Part shown: in pieces, positions 16,164-25,045 of the stretch | How the letters are laid out: each line of letters starts with the position of its first letter | Numbering within the stretch: position 1 is the first letter of the stretch | From: Vicinamibacteria bacterium | GTDB lineage: Bacteria; Acidobacteriota; Vicinamibacteria; Vicinamibacterales; UBA8438 | NCBI GenBank assembly: GCA_022820825.1 | Contig: JAJEEU010000101.1 | Span: forward strand, 1 to 38,681 | Direction: 5' to 3' | Length of the DNA: 38,681 nucleotides | Made by a program: the position numbers and the translations under genes | Notes under the pieces: model-generated | Databases searched by the model: none | Told to the model about the DNA's origin: nothing | The model's input: the letters and a program-made list of their open reading frames with translations, nothing else

Positions 16164-16967
16164 TCATAACCACTTGAGGGCGGCCTCGTTCAGCCGCTCG
16201 TCCACGCCTTCCAGCACGAGGCCGTCGTGCGCCAGCGTCATGCCGGCGGGCAGCCGCGCGCACGTCTCCGCGTGCGGCAGGTCGTGCGTCATGTGCGTGA
16301 AGTACGTCTGCCGGGCGCCGATGCGTTCCGCCGCGGCGACTGCATTCTCGACGTTGAAGTGCGTCGAGTGCGGACGGTGGCGCAAGGCGTCGAGCACCAG
16401 CACGTCCAGACCCTCGAGCAACGGCCACGACGCGTCCGGAATCGCGTTGCAGTCGGTCAGGTAGGCAAGCGCCCCCAGCCGGTAGCCCAACACCGGCAGC
16501 GACCCGTGCCGCAGCGGCACGGGGACCACCGTCCGGCCGGCAACCGAGAACGGGCCGCAGACCGGCCACAGCGACAGTTGCGGCAGGCCGCCGCCGCGCG
16601 GCGTCGCCGCATCGAACACGTACGCGAACATGCGGCGGACGCCGGCCATGGTCCGCGCATTCCCGTAGCACGGGATCGCGCCGCCCTGGCGGAAGTTGTA
16701 GATGCGGACGTCGTCGAGGCCCAGCACGTGGTCGGCGTGACCGTGGGTCAGGAGAATCATGTCGACGCGGCCGATGCCGAAACGCAGCGCCTGGGCGCGC
16801 AGATCCGGGGATGCGTCGACCAGCACCGAAAACCCGCCGTCGAGCTGCAGGTAGACGGAAGGACGCCAGCGCCGGTCGCGGGCGTCGCCCGAGCGGCACG
16901 TATGGCAATCGCAGCCGATGACCGGCACGCCCGTCGACGTCCCCGTCCCTAGAAAGGTGACGCGCAC
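16164..16967 (-). CDS. MBL-fold metallo-hydrolase, PhnP-like
   Basis: A 267-residue metallo-beta-lactamase-fold hydrolase, most like PhnP/cyclic-phosphate phosphodiesterases and related RNase Z-type enzymes. It opens with VTFLGTGTSTGVPVIGCDCHTC, including the structural CDCxxC zinc site, followed by RDRRWRPSVYL. The catalytic dimetal motif is LLTHGHADHVLGLDD. Later metal ligands are DCNAIP (D) and THMTHDLPH (H). The substrate is not determinable: a cyclic nucleotide or ribosyl phosphate is possible, but there are no phn genes nearby. The GTG start at 16967 lies five bases after the DUF1844 stop. The much longer upstream open frame is antisense to mazG and is not coding. Confidence 0.88.
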   Translation of the reverse strand: MRVTFLGTGTSTGVPVIGCDCHTCRSGDARDRRWRPSVYLQLDGGFSVLVDASPDLRAQALRFGIGRVDMILLTHGHADHVLGLDDVRIYNFRQGGAIPCYGNARTMAGVRRMFAYVFDAATPRGGGLPQLSLWPVCGPFSVAGRTVVPVPLRHGSLPVLGYRLGALAYLTDCNAIPDASWPLLEGLDVLVLDALRHRPHSTHFNVENAVAAAERIGARQTYFTHMTHDLPHAETCARLPAGMTLAHDGLVLEGVDERLNEAALKWL

Positions 16968-16972
16968 GAGGA

Positions 16973-17236
16973 TTATGGCCCGGCGCCGTTCCGTGCGCTG
17001 CGGTAGCGCCGCCGCAGCTCTTCGAGCACGCGCGCGATGAAGCGCTCCTCGTCGTCCGTCAGGTTGCCGCGCGTCTTCTCCTCGAGCAGGGCCAGCATTT
17101 CGATGGCCCGTCCGGCGGCATCGAGGTCGGGCGCCCGCATCTCGCCGGACTGCGGGTCGGTGACGTCGCCGAAATGCACCGCCGCCATCGTGGCGAGCGA
17201 GACGACGAAGGCGTTGAACGATACGGGGGCCGGCAT
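16973..17236 (-). CDS. DUF1844 family protein
   Basis: A small protein of 87 residues, cytoplasmic and of unknown function. It matches the DUF1844 pattern along its length: FNAFVVSLATMAAVHFGDV, then DLDAAGRAIEMLALLEEKTR and GNLTDDEERFIARVLEELRR. This family is common in Acidobacteriota and other deep lineages, usually in housekeeping contexts. ATG 17236 is chosen; ATG 17257 would add seven residues and would overlap the divergent mazG start region. It heads the unit DUF1844 - metallo-hydrolase - ribF - small protein - cysS. Confidence 0.87.
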   Translation of the reverse strand: MPAPVSFNAFVVSLATMAAVHFGDVTDPQSGEMRAPDLDAAGRAIEMLALLEEKTRGNLTDDEERFIARVLEELRRRYRSARNGAGP

Positions 17237-17247
17237 GTGCAAGCGGC

Positions 17248-17258
17248 ATGCTAGCATA
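17248..17258. promoter_or_regulatory. Shared palindromic start/-10 region between DUF1844 and mazG
   Basis: ATGCTAGCAT (17248-17257) is a perfect palindrome that provides an ATG in both directions and -10-like hexamers on both strands: TAGCAT forward, and TATGCT reverse (17258-17253). The spacing would put the mazG transcript start at about the ATG at 17266. The promoter role is an inference. Confidence 0.3.
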
Positions 17259-17265
17259 CGCGCTC

Positions 17266-18093
17266 ATGCCCGACCCTCCCCCCTCCGGAGCCGGCGCGGC
17301 CGGCGCCAGGCTCGACCGGCTGGTCGCGATCATGCGCACGCTGCGCTCGCCGGAGGGGTGCTCGTGGGACCGCGAGCAGACGCTTGCCTCGCTCCGCCCG
17401 TTCGTTATCGAGGAGGCGTACGAGGTGGTCGACGCCATCGACCGGGAGGATCTTCCGGCGCTGTGCGACGAGCTCGGCGACCTGGTCTTCGAAGCGGTGT
17501 TCCTGGCCCAGCTCTGCGCCGAGGACGGGCACTTCACGCTCGCCGACGCACTGGAAGCGGCGGCGGCCAAGCTCATCCGCCGCCATCCGCACGTGTTCGG
17601 CGACGACAAGGAACCGGGCGCGCTGACCTCCGCCGAGGTGAAGCGCCGCTGGGAGGAGATCAAGGCGGCCGAGCGCGGTGCGGCGGGCCAGGCCCCCAGC
17701 CTGCTTGGCGGCATTCCGCCGGCGCTGCCGGCGCTGCTCCGCGCATACCGGATCGGCCGCCGGACCGCCACCGTCGGCTTCGACTGGGATCAGCCGGCGG
17801 CGGTCCTGGGCAAGGTGCGCGAGGAGCTGGCCGAGGTCGAGGCCGCCGTGCAGGACGGTCCGGAGGCCGCCGTCGAGGAGGAGCTGGGCGACCTGCTGTT
17901 CGCGGTCGCCAACCTGGCGCGGCATCTCGGCGTGGAGCCCGAAGGCGCGCTCGCCGGCGCCAACCGCAAGTTCTCGCGGCGCTTCGCCGCGCTCGAGCAG
18001 CACTTCCTCGCCGCCGGGCGGCCACTGCGGGACGTCCCGGCCGACGAGATGGACCGGGCCTGGAACCGCATCAAGGACGCCGAGACCACCTGA
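17266..18093 (+). CDS. mazG: Nucleoside triphosphate pyrophosphohydrolase MazG
   Basis: Hydrolyses NTPs and dNTPs to monophosphates and pyrophosphate, protecting the nucleotide pool and modulating the stringent response in other bacteria. The 275-residue protein has the duplicated MazG fold. Repeat one reads CSWDREQTLASLRPFVIEE, then AYEVVDAI...CDELGDLVFEAVF, with the EExxE and ExxD metal ligands. Repeat two carries KVREELAEVEAAV and EEELGDLLFAVANLARHL, and the tail has RRFAALE and MDRAWNRIKDAE. ATG 17266 (MPDPPPS) is preferred; ATG 17248 in the same frame would also work but lies in the shared palindrome. There is no ribosome site before 17266. It converges with comEC, with 12 bases between stops. 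Confidence 0.93.
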   Translation: MPDPPPSGAGAAGARLDRLVAIMRTLRSPEGCSWDREQTLASLRPFVIEEAYEVVDAIDREDLPALCDELGDLVFEAVFLAQLCAEDGHFTLADALEAAAAKLIRRHPHVFGDDKEPGALTSAEVKRRWEEIKAAERGAAGQAPSLLGGIPPALPALLRAYRIGRRTATVGFDWDQPAAVLGKVREELAEVEAAVQDGPEAAVEEELGDLLFAVANLARHLGVEPEGALAGANRKFSRRFAALEQHFLAAGRPLRDVPADEMDRAWNRIKDAETT

Positions 18094-18105
18094 TTCCGCT
18101 CCGCC

Positions 18106-20562
18106 TCAGCGATAGACCGCCGACCCGGCTGCGGTCCGCACGCGGATCCGTTCGCCGTTCGAGCAGACGTCGACCGCGCCCGACCGACCGGTTTCCAGCA
18201 CGGCCGTTCCCGCCGCCGCGTAACGCTGCAGGACAGTCGGATCAGGGTGGCCGAAGCGGTTTTCGCGGCCGGCGCTGACAACCGCCACCGCCGGCGCAAC
18301 CGCGGCGATGAACGCGGCCGAGCTGGACGTCCGGCTGCCGTGATGGGGCGTCTTCAGCACGCGCAGCGGGGAGCGCGGCAGCAGCGGGCCGAGCTGCGCC
18401 TCGACGTCGGCTCCGATGTCGCCGGGCAGCAGGATCGACACCCGTCCGTGACGGAGCTCCAGCACCAGCGAGTCGTCGTTGCGCACCCTCGGGCGCTCCC
18501 ACGCGGGCGGCGGCGGGTGCCGCACCGCTACTTCGACTTCGCCGACGCGCAGGGCGTCGCCCGCGTGCAGCGTGCGCCACGCGGCGCCGGCCTCCCGTGC
18601 AGCCGCGGCGATACGGCGCATCCGCTCGGATCCATGCACCGGAACGCCCTCCCACACCTCGCGCGGCCGAAAATCGGCGATCACCGCTTCCGCCCCGCCG
18701 GCGTGGTCGGGATCGCCATGCGTGACGGCAAGATAGTCGAGCCGCCGCACCCCCGCCGTCCACAGCACCGGCGCCACTACCCGCTCGCCCACCGCGGAAC
18801 GGCCGCGCACCGACCCGGCGGCGTCCACCAGCAGCGACTGGCCGGTCGGAAACCGGACCAGCGTGGCGTCGCCCTGGTCGACGTCCAGAAACAGCACGCG
18901 CAGCTCGGCGTCACCCGGACAGGGCCGGTGCAAGAGGCTGCGGGGACCCAGACCCGCGACGATCCCCAGCCCCGCCGCCAGGACCAGGCCGCAGCCGGCA
19001 ACGCGCACAGCCGGCCGGCCGCCGGCGGCAAACACGAGCACCCATCCGCAGTAGTAGCCGGCCGTCACCAGCGCGTCCGGCGCGGGCACCCGCCGCGTCA
19101 ACTGCGGGAAGACATCCACGAGGCGCGCCGAATCGACGATGCCGACGGTGGCCAGGTGGGCGACGTAGCCACAGAGCTCCGCCAGCGCCGGAGACACGGC
19201 CGCGGCCGCGACCGCCAGCATGCCTGCAAGCTGCGTAACGGTCATCAGCGGGATGGCGACGAAGTTCAGCACCAGCCCGGCCGCGGTGATGCGGGAGAAC
19301 GCCGACGCGGCGACCGGCAGCAACGCCAGCTCCGCGCAGACCGTCGCGGCCAGCAGCCCGGCCAGCGGCAGGACGACCGCCCGCGCGTACCGGCTGCGGG
19401 CCGCGAGCCGTTCGCGGCACAGGTCCAACATTCGCGGAACGCCGGCCAGGATCCCGAGCGTGGCGCCGAACGTCAGCAGAAAGCCCGCGTCCAGGATGGC
19501 CAGCGGAGCCGCGGCGACAAGGCAGACCGCGGCCCACGCCAGCGTGTTCAGCGGCGGCGTCCGATGGTCGGCGGCGCGCGCGGCCAGCAGCGTCACCGCC
19601 ACGACCGTTGCGCGCGCGACAGACTGCTCGGCGCCGACGATCTGCCAGTAGCCCAGGAGGCAGAGAATGACGCCTCCGGCGGCAAGCCGCGGCGGCGCAC
19701 CGGCCAGGCGCAGGACGCCCAGCAGCACGCCGGTCAGAATCGCGATGTTGCCGCCGGAGATGGCGATGACGTGATAGGTGCCCGCCGCCTGGAGGCGGCG
19801 GCGCGTGTCGGCGTCCAGTCCGGTGCGGTCCCCGATCAGCACGGCCGTGACCACACCCGCCGAGCGCGCGTCGTGCGCGCCGACCGCGCGGCCGATGGCG
19901 CGCCGGACGAAGGCGCGCGCGGCGCCGGCGGCCTCCTGCCAGGGCTTCCCGCGTTCGACGACCTCGACGAGCAGCGCGCTCTTGACCGATCCCAGCAGCG
20001 CGATGCCGCGCCAGGCCATGCGCCGCTCCTGATCGGCTACGCCGGGATTCAGGTAACGTGGCGCGCGGCGCAGCAGGACCGGCATCCGGACCCGGCGTCC
20101 CGCCACCCACCGGTCGATGCGCTCGGCAACGAACCTGCCGCCGACCGCCACCCGCAGGCCGCCCGCCAGCGGGACGCTGCGTCCGCGTGCGCGCACCTGC
20201 TCCACCTCGACCAGGAAGCGCGCGCCGTATTCGGCCGGCAGCGCATCCCGCAGCAGCCGGCCCGTGACGACCGCGACCTCTGCCGCCCGGGGATCGCTCC
20301 CGCGCGCTTCGTACCATTCCGCGAGCGAGGTGTGCGTCGCCTCCCGCGTCGCGTCCGCGCCGAGCAGCACCCCGGCGCTGGCGAACCCGGCGGCGGCGGC
20401 GGCCATGCAGTATCTGGACGGACGGGCCAGGCCGGCGAGGCAGGCGCCCCAGGCCAGCACGCCTGCCGCGGCGACCGGCCAGACGGGCAGCTCCGGCGCG
20501 CGCCAGCCGAGCGCCGTGCCGCCGAGAAAGCAGATTGCCGGCAGGGCCGCGGGCCAGAGCAT
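18106..20562 (-). CDS. comEC: ComEC/Rec2-type DNA internalisation protein
   Basis: Inner-membrane channel for transport of single-stranded DNA during natural transformation. The 818-residue protein has the full three-part layout: N-terminal hydrophobic region with OB-like DUF4131 segment (about 1-190), the polytopic Competence domain (about 210-490) and a C-terminal metallo-beta-lactamase domain (about 540-800). The latter carries VLFLDVDQGDATLVRFP, LAVTHGDPDHAGG and LKTPHHGSRTSSS. In the Competence domain the usual SGLHV-type motif reads AISGGNIAI, so the histidine is replaced by asparagine. It is the last gene of the pseudokinase-carA-carB unit, 70 bases after carB. Two mutually exclusive stems lie directly before its ATG. 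Confidence 0.92.
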   Translation of the reverse strand: MLWPAALPAICFLGGTALGWRAPELPVWPVAAAGVLAWGACLAGLARPSRYCMAAAAAGFASAGVLLGADATREATHTSLAEWYEARGSDPRAAEVAVVTGRLLRDALPAEYGARFLVEVEQVRARGRSVPLAGGLRVAVGGRFVAERIDRWVAGRRVRMPVLLRRAPRYLNPGVADQERRMAWRGIALLGSVKSALLVEVVERGKPWQEAAGAARAFVRRAIGRAVGAHDARSAGVVTAVLIGDRTGLDADTRRRLQAAGTYHVIAISGGNIAILTGVLLGVLRLAGAPPRLAAGGVILCLLGYWQIVGAEQSVARATVVAVTLLAARAADHRTPPLNTLAWAAVCLVAAAPLAILDAGFLLTFGATLGILAGVPRMLDLCRERLAARSRYARAVVLPLAGLLAATVCAELALLPVAASAFSRITAAGLVLNFVAIPLMTVTQLAGMLAVAAAAVSPALAELCGYVAHLATVGIVDSARLVDVFPQLTRRVPAPDALVTAGYYCGWVLVFAAGGRPAVRVAGCGLVLAAGLGIVAGLGPRSLLHRPCPGDAELRVLFLDVDQGDATLVRFPTGQSLLVDAAGSVRGRSAVGERVVAPVLWTAGVRRLDYLAVTHGDPDHAGGAEAVIADFRPREVWEGVPVHGSERMRRIAAAAREAGAAWRTLHAGDALRVGEVEVAVRHPPPPAWERPRVRNDDSLVLELRHGRVSILLPGDIGADVEAQLGPLLPRSPLRVLKTPHHGSRTSSSAAFIAAVAPAVAVVSAGRENRFGHPDPTVLQRYAAAGTAVLETGRSGAVDVCSNGERIRVRTAAGSAVYR

Positions 20563-20563
20563 G

Positions 20564-20594
20564 CCCCGACCGGATGCAACTTCGGGGCCGGTCG
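20564..20594 (-). promoter_or_regulatory. Overlapping stems directly upstream of the comEC start codon
   Basis: In the comEC leader, arms CCGGTCG (20588-20594) and CGACCGG (20567-20573) can pair. So can TCGGGG (20582-20587) and CCCCGA (20564-20569). Their order is interleaved, which is a pseudoknot-like arrangement sharing three bases, and the 3' arm ends one base before the AUG. Either fold would bury the ribosome-binding region. The function is inferred. Confidence 0.35.
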
Positions 20595-20632
20595 CCGCAA
20601 GCCGTCAACAGCGGCAGCGCGCGCCGCGGTTC

Positions 20633-23600
20633 TCAGTTCCCGGAGCGGGGAGTTGCCGGCCGTGCATGGTACTCCTGCAGCGGCATCACGCTCAACTCCT
20701 CGGAGCGGAGCGCGCGGATGGCGCTGACGGTCGCGGCCGCGCCGGTGAGGGTGGTGATGCACGGCACGCCGAGCATGGTCGCGATGCGGCGCACGGTCAG
20801 GTCGTCGAAGAACGACTCGCGCCCCAGCGGCGTGTTGATCACCAGATCGAGCTCCCGGTTCAACAGCCGGTCGCCGACATGCGGCCGGCCCTCGTTGATC
20901 TTGAATACGACGTCGGCCTCCAGGTCGTGCGCCCGGAGATAGGCGGCCGTACCGCGCGTCGCGACCAGCGCGAAGCCGAGCCCGGCGAGATCGCGGGCGA
21001 TCGGGAGCGTGTTCGGCTTGTCGTCATCGTTAACGCTGATGAACGCCCGTCCCGAGTTAGGCAGGCGCTGTCCGGCGGCCTGTTGCGCCTTGGCGAACGC
21101 CGCCCCGAAGCTCGACGCGCCGCCCATCACCTCCCCGGTCGACTTCATCTCGGGCCCGAGTATGGTGTCGACGCCGGGAAAGCGCACGAACGGAAAGACC
21201 GGTGTCTTGACGAACACCCCGGCCACGTCCAGGTCGTCCACCAGGCCGAGCTCGGCCAGGCTTCTGCCGACCATCACGCGGGCCGCGGTCTTGGCCAGCG
21301 GCACGCCGGTGGCTTTCGAAAGATACGGAACGGTGCGCGACGCGCGAGGATTCACCTCGAGGATGTAGACGACGTCGTCCTTGATGGCGAACTGGATGTT
21401 CAGCAGGCCGACGACCTTGAGTGCGCGCGCCACGCGGCGCGTGTAGTCGCGGATGACCTCGAGGTGGCGTTCGGGAACGAGGTAGGGCGGCACGACGCAC
21501 GAGCTGTCGCCCGAATGGATGCCGGCCTGCTCGATGTGCTCCATGATGCCGCCGATGACCACGGCGCCGGTCGCATCCGCCACCGCGTCGACATCGAGCT
21601 CGAACGCGTCCTCCAGGAACTTGTCGATCAGGATCGGATGCTCGGGCGAGGCATCCACCGCATCCGTCATGTAGCGGTCGAGGGCGCCGGGGTCGTAGAC
21701 GATCGCCATCGCCCGGCCTCCCAGCACGTACGACGGGCGCACGACGACCGGATAGCCGATGGCGCCGGCGGCGCTCCGCGCTTCCGCGCGCGAGGTGGCG
21801 ATGCCGCTCGGCGCCTGGGGAATGCCCAGGTCCCAGAGCAGCTTGGCGAACCGCTTGCGGTCTTCCGCCAGGTCGATCGAATCGGGTGAGGTGCCAATGA
21901 TGTCGGCCCCCGCCGCCTGCAGCTCCAGCGCCAGCTTGAGCGGCGTCTGCCCGCCGAACTGCACGATGCAGGAAACGGCGGCGCCGGCCGCCCGCTCGCG
22001 GGTGATGATCGCGTGGACGTCCTCCGTCGTCAGCGGCTCGAAGTACAGCCGGTCGACCGTGTCGTAGTCGGTGGACACCGTCTCGGGGTTGCAGTTGACC
22101 ATGACGGTCTCGTACCCCTCCTCCCGCAGCGCGAACGCCGCGTGGCAGCAGCAGTAGTCGAACTCGATCCCCTGCCCGATACGATTCGGCCCGCTCCCCA
22201 GGATCACCACCTTGCGCGTGTCCGTGGGCTCCGCCTCACACTCCTTCTCGTACGTGCCGTACAGGTACGGGGTGAACGAGGCGAACTCCGCCGCGCAGGT
22301 GTCGATGCGCTTGTAGGCGGGGCGCAGTTCGTCATCGCCACGACGCGCCGCGACCGCCGGCCCCTTGACGCCGAGGATGCGCGCCAGCTCCTCGTCGCCG
22401 AACCCTCCGCGCTTGAGCACCGTCATCAGATCCGCCGACATCTCGCGCCAGCCGACCACCCCGGCCGCGCGCCGCAATTCCTCCAGCTCGGCGAACTGGG
22501 TCAGGAACCAGCGGTCGATGTGCGTCGCCTCGTGCAACTGCTCGACAGTCCAGCCGCTCTCCAACGCGCGGAATATCGCCCACATGCGGCGGTCGTTCGG
22601 CGCTACCAGTTGCTGCTGCAACTGGCCGTCGTCGTCGTCGTCCCGGCGCTGGCCGAACACGAGGCCGTCGCGGCCCAGCTCGAGCGACCGCATCGCCTTC
22701 AGGAACGCCTCCTTGAACGTGCGGCCGATGGCCATGGCCTCGCCGACCGACTTCATCTGCGTCGTCAGCGTGCGGTCGGCCTTCGGGAACTTCTCGAAGG
22801 CCCAGCGCGGGAACTTCACGACCACGTAGTCGATGGTCGGCTCGAACGATGCCGGCGTCAGGCGCGTGATGTCGTTCGGGATCTCCTCCAGGTGGTAGCC
22901 GAGCGCCAGCTTCGCCGCGATCTTTGCAATCGGAAAACCGGTGGCCTTCGAAGCCAGCGCTGACGACCGGGAGACGCGCGGGTTCATCTCGATGGCCACC
23001 ATGCGGCCGTCGTCCGGATTCACGGCGAACTGGATGTTCGAGCCGCCGGTCTCGACGCCGACGCGCCGGATGATGCGGCGCGCGGCATCGCGCATGCGCT
23101 GGTATTCCTTGTCGGTGAGCGTCAGCGCGGGCGCGACCGTGACGCTGTCGCCGGTGTGCACCCCCATCGCGTCGATGTTCTCGATCGAGCAGACGACGAC
23201 GAAGTTGTCCGCGGCGTCGCGCATCACCTCCAGCTCGAACTCCTTCCAGCCGATCACCGACTCCTCGATGAGGATCTCGTGGACCGGACTGAGCTCGATG
23301 CCGCGCCCCACCAGATCGCGGAATTCCTCGATGTTGTAGGCGATGCCGCCGCCCACGCCGCCGAGCGTGAACGACGGCCGGATGATCACCGGAAAACCGA
23401 AACGCTCGACGCAGGCGTGCGCCTCCTCGACGGACCGCGCGTACTCGCTGGCCGGCACGGCGATGCCGATGGACGTCATCGCCTGGCGGAACTGGAGTCT
23501 GTCCTCCGCCACCTTGATCGCGTCGATGGAGGCCCCGATCAGGCTCACGCCGAACTCTTCGAGGACACCGCGCTCCGCCAACTCGACCGCCAGGTTCAGC

Positions 23601-23884
23601 GCGGTCTGCCCGCCGACGGTCGGCAGCAGGGCGTCCGGCCGCTCCCGCTCGATGACGGCGCGCGCCATCTCGAACGTGAGCGGCTCTACGTAGGTGCGGT
23701 CGGCCACCTCCGGGTCCGTCATGATCGTGGCGGGATTGCTGTTGATCAGCACCACCTCCAGCCCTTCGGCGCGCAGCGCCTTGCACGCCTGCGAGCCGGA
23801 GTAGTCGAACTCGCACGCCTGGCCGATCACGATTGGTCCCGAGCCGATGACCAGGACCCGCTTGATGTCATTCCGCCGCGGCAT
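20633..23884 (-). CDS. carB: Carbamoyl-phosphate synthase, large subunit
   Basis: Makes carbamoyl phosphate from bicarbonate, ammonia (from CarA) and two ATP, for pyrimidine and arginine synthesis. The 1083-residue protein has the duplicated ATP-grasp architecture. The N-half starts [20 protein letters not shown] and carries [14 protein letters not shown] and [20 protein letters not shown]. The C-half repeats it with [29 protein letters not shown] and [22 protein letters not shown]-terminal MGS-like allosteric domain (about 945-1075) holds [18 protein letters not shown]. An acidic run of five aspartates (D415-D419) followed by QLQQQ at the junction into the oligomerisation domain is unusual. 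It follows carA by 24 bases. Confidence 0.97.
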   Translation of the reverse strand: MPRRNDIKRVLVIGSGPIVIGQACEFDYSGSQACKALRAEGLEVVLINSNPATIMTDPEVADRTYVEPLTFEMARAVIERERPDALLPTVGGQTALNLAVELAERGVLEEFGVSLIGASIDAIKVAEDRLQFRQAMTSIGIAVPASEYARSVEEAHACVERFGFPVIIRPSFTLGGVGGGIAYNIEEFRDLVGRGIELSPVHEILIEESVIGWKEFELEVMRDAADNFVVVCSIENIDAMGVHTGDSVTVAPALTLTDKEYQRMRDAARRIIRRVGVETGGSNIQFAVNPDDGRMVAIEMNPRVSRSSALASKATGFPIAKIAAKLALGYHLEEIPNDITRLTPASFEPTIDYVVVKFPRWAFEKFPKADRTLTTQMKSVGEAMAIGRTFKEAFLKAMRSLELGRDGLVFGQRRDDDDDGQLQQQLVAPNDRRMWAIFRALESGWTVEQLHEATHIDRWFLTQFAELEELRRAAGVVGWREMSADLMTVLKRGGFGDEELARILGVKGPAVAARRGDDELRPAYKRIDTCAAEFASFTPYLYGTYEKECEAEPTDTRKVVILGSGPNRIGQGIEFDYCCCHAAFALREEGYETVMVNCNPETVSTDYDTVDRLYFEPLTTEDVHAIITRERAAGAAVSCIVQFGGQTPLKLALELQAAGADIIGTSPDSIDLAEDRKRFAKLLWDLGIPQAPSGIATSRAEARSAAGAIGYPVVVRPSYVLGGRAMAIVYDPGALDRYMTDAVDASPEHPILIDKFLEDAFELDVDAVADATGAVVIGGIMEHIEQAGIHSGDSSCVVPPYLVPERHLEVIRDYTRRVARALKVVGLLNIQFAIKDDVVYILEVNPRASRTVPYLSKATGVPLAKTAARVMVGRSLAELGLVDDLDVAGVFVKTPVFPFVRFPGVDTILGPEMKSTGEVMGGASSFGAAFAKAQQAAGQRLPNSGRAFISVNDDDKPNTLPIARDLAGLGFALVATRGTAAYLRAHDLEADVVFKINEGRPHVGDRLLNRELDLVINTPLGRESFFDDLTVRRIATMLGVPCITTLTGAAATVSAIRALRSEELSVMPLQEYHARPATPRSGN

Positions 23885-23908
23885 CGTGAAATCTAGACGG
23901 GGAGCGGC

Positions 23909-25045
23909 CTAGGCGCCCGCCGGGCGCTCCATCGCACGGACGAATTCCGAGAACAGGTAGTCGGCATCATGCGGCCCGGGGGACGCTTCGGGGTGGTACT
24001 GGACGCAGAATACGGGGCGGCTCCTGTGCCGCAACCCCTCGATCGTCTGATCGTACAGGTTGATGTGGGTCACTTCCACATCCTCGGGCACGGAATCCGG
24101 CTCGATGGCGAATCCGTGGTTCTGCGACGTGATCTCCACCTGGCCGGTCGCCAGGTTCTTGACCGGATGGTTCGCGCCGCGGTGCCCGAACTTCAGCTTG
24201 TAGGTCCGTGCGCCCATCGCCAGGCCGAGCACCTGGTGCCCGAGGCAGATCCCGAATATGGGCAGGCCGGAGCCGACCAGCTCACGCGCGTTGGCAATCA
24301 CGTAGTCGAGCGGCGCGGGATCGCCCGGTCCGTTGCTGAGAAAGACGCCGTCAGGCTTCGTGGCGATGAGCGTGGCCGCGGGCGTGTCGGCCGGAAACAC
24401 CGTCACGCGGCAGCCGTGCTCGGCAAAGCGGCGGAGAATGTTCCGCTTCATGCCCAGGTCGTACGCGGCAATCCGCAGCGGCCGGCCGGCGCGCTGCAAG
24501 GGGGTGACGCCAAACGCATCCGATTGCGCGCCCCGCGGCGGTTCCCACTCGCCGGGCTCGGCGCACGTGACGCCGCGGACCAGGTCGCTGCCCTCCATCG
24601 CGGGCGCGGCGCGCGCCTCCTCGACCAGGGCTTCCGGCTCGGCCGCGCCGGTAGCGATGACACCGCGCATCACGCCCGCGCTTCTGAGCAGCCGCGTCAG
24701 GGCGCGCGTGTCGACGCCGGCGATCGCCACGATGCCGTGCTCCGCCAGGTAGCTCTGCAGCGTCGCGTCCGCGCGCCAGTTGCTGGCGATAGGCGAGGCG
24801 TCGCGCATGATGAAGCCCGCGACCTGGGGGCGGCCCGATTCGGTATCGTCAGCCGTCACGCCGTAGTTGCCGATCTGCGGGCATGTCATGGTGACGATCT
24901 GCCCGGCGTATGACGGATCGGTGAGCACCTCCTGGTAGCCGGTCATGCTGGTGTTGAACACGACCTCGCCGCGCGTGGAACCCTCCGCACCTACCGCCCG
25001 GCCCTCGTACCAGACCCCGTTCTCGAGCGCCAGCACGGCGTTCAT
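23909..25045 (-). CDS. carA: Carbamoyl-phosphate synthase, small (glutaminase) subunit
   Basis: Hydrolyses glutamine to supply ammonia to CarB. The 378-residue protein has the N-terminal CPSase_sm domain ([20 protein letters not shown], then [20 protein letters not shown]) and a C-terminal class I glutamine amidotransferase domain. The nucleophile cysteine is in [14 protein letters not shown], with [11 protein letters not shown] after it, and the His-Glu pair is in [16 protein letters not shown] 25045 has GGAG upstream and overlaps the TGA of the pseudokinase gene in an ATGA arrangement. This implies that translation of carA is coupled to that gene. Further upstream codons in the same frame are within the pseudokinase gene and are not coding for carA. 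No pyrimidine attenuator is seen, since the gene has no leader of its own. Confidence 0.97.
   Translation of the reverse strand: MNAVLALENGVWYEGRAVGAEGSTRGEVVFNTSMTGYQEVLTDPSYAGQIVTMTCPQIGNYGVTADDTESGRPQVAGFIMRDASPIASNWRADATLQSYLAEHGIVAIAGVDTRALTRLLRSAGVMRGVIATGAAEPEALVEEARAAPAMEGSDLVRGVTCAEPGEWEPPRGAQSDAFGVTPLQRAGRPLRIAAYDLGMKRNILRRFAEHGCRVTVFPADTPAATLIATKPDGVFLSNGPGDPAPLDYVIANARELVGSGLPIFGICLGHQVLGLAMGARTYKLKFGHRGANHPVKNLATGQVEITSQNHGFAIEPDSVPEDVEVTHINLYDQTIEGLRHRSRPVFCVQYHPEASPGPHDADYLFSEFVRAMERPAGA

Noticed and set aside
18247..20727. 826-codon plus-strand frame opposite comEC
   Set aside because: Antisense shadow of a clearly recognisable ComEC; low-complexity Q/R/H-rich translation.
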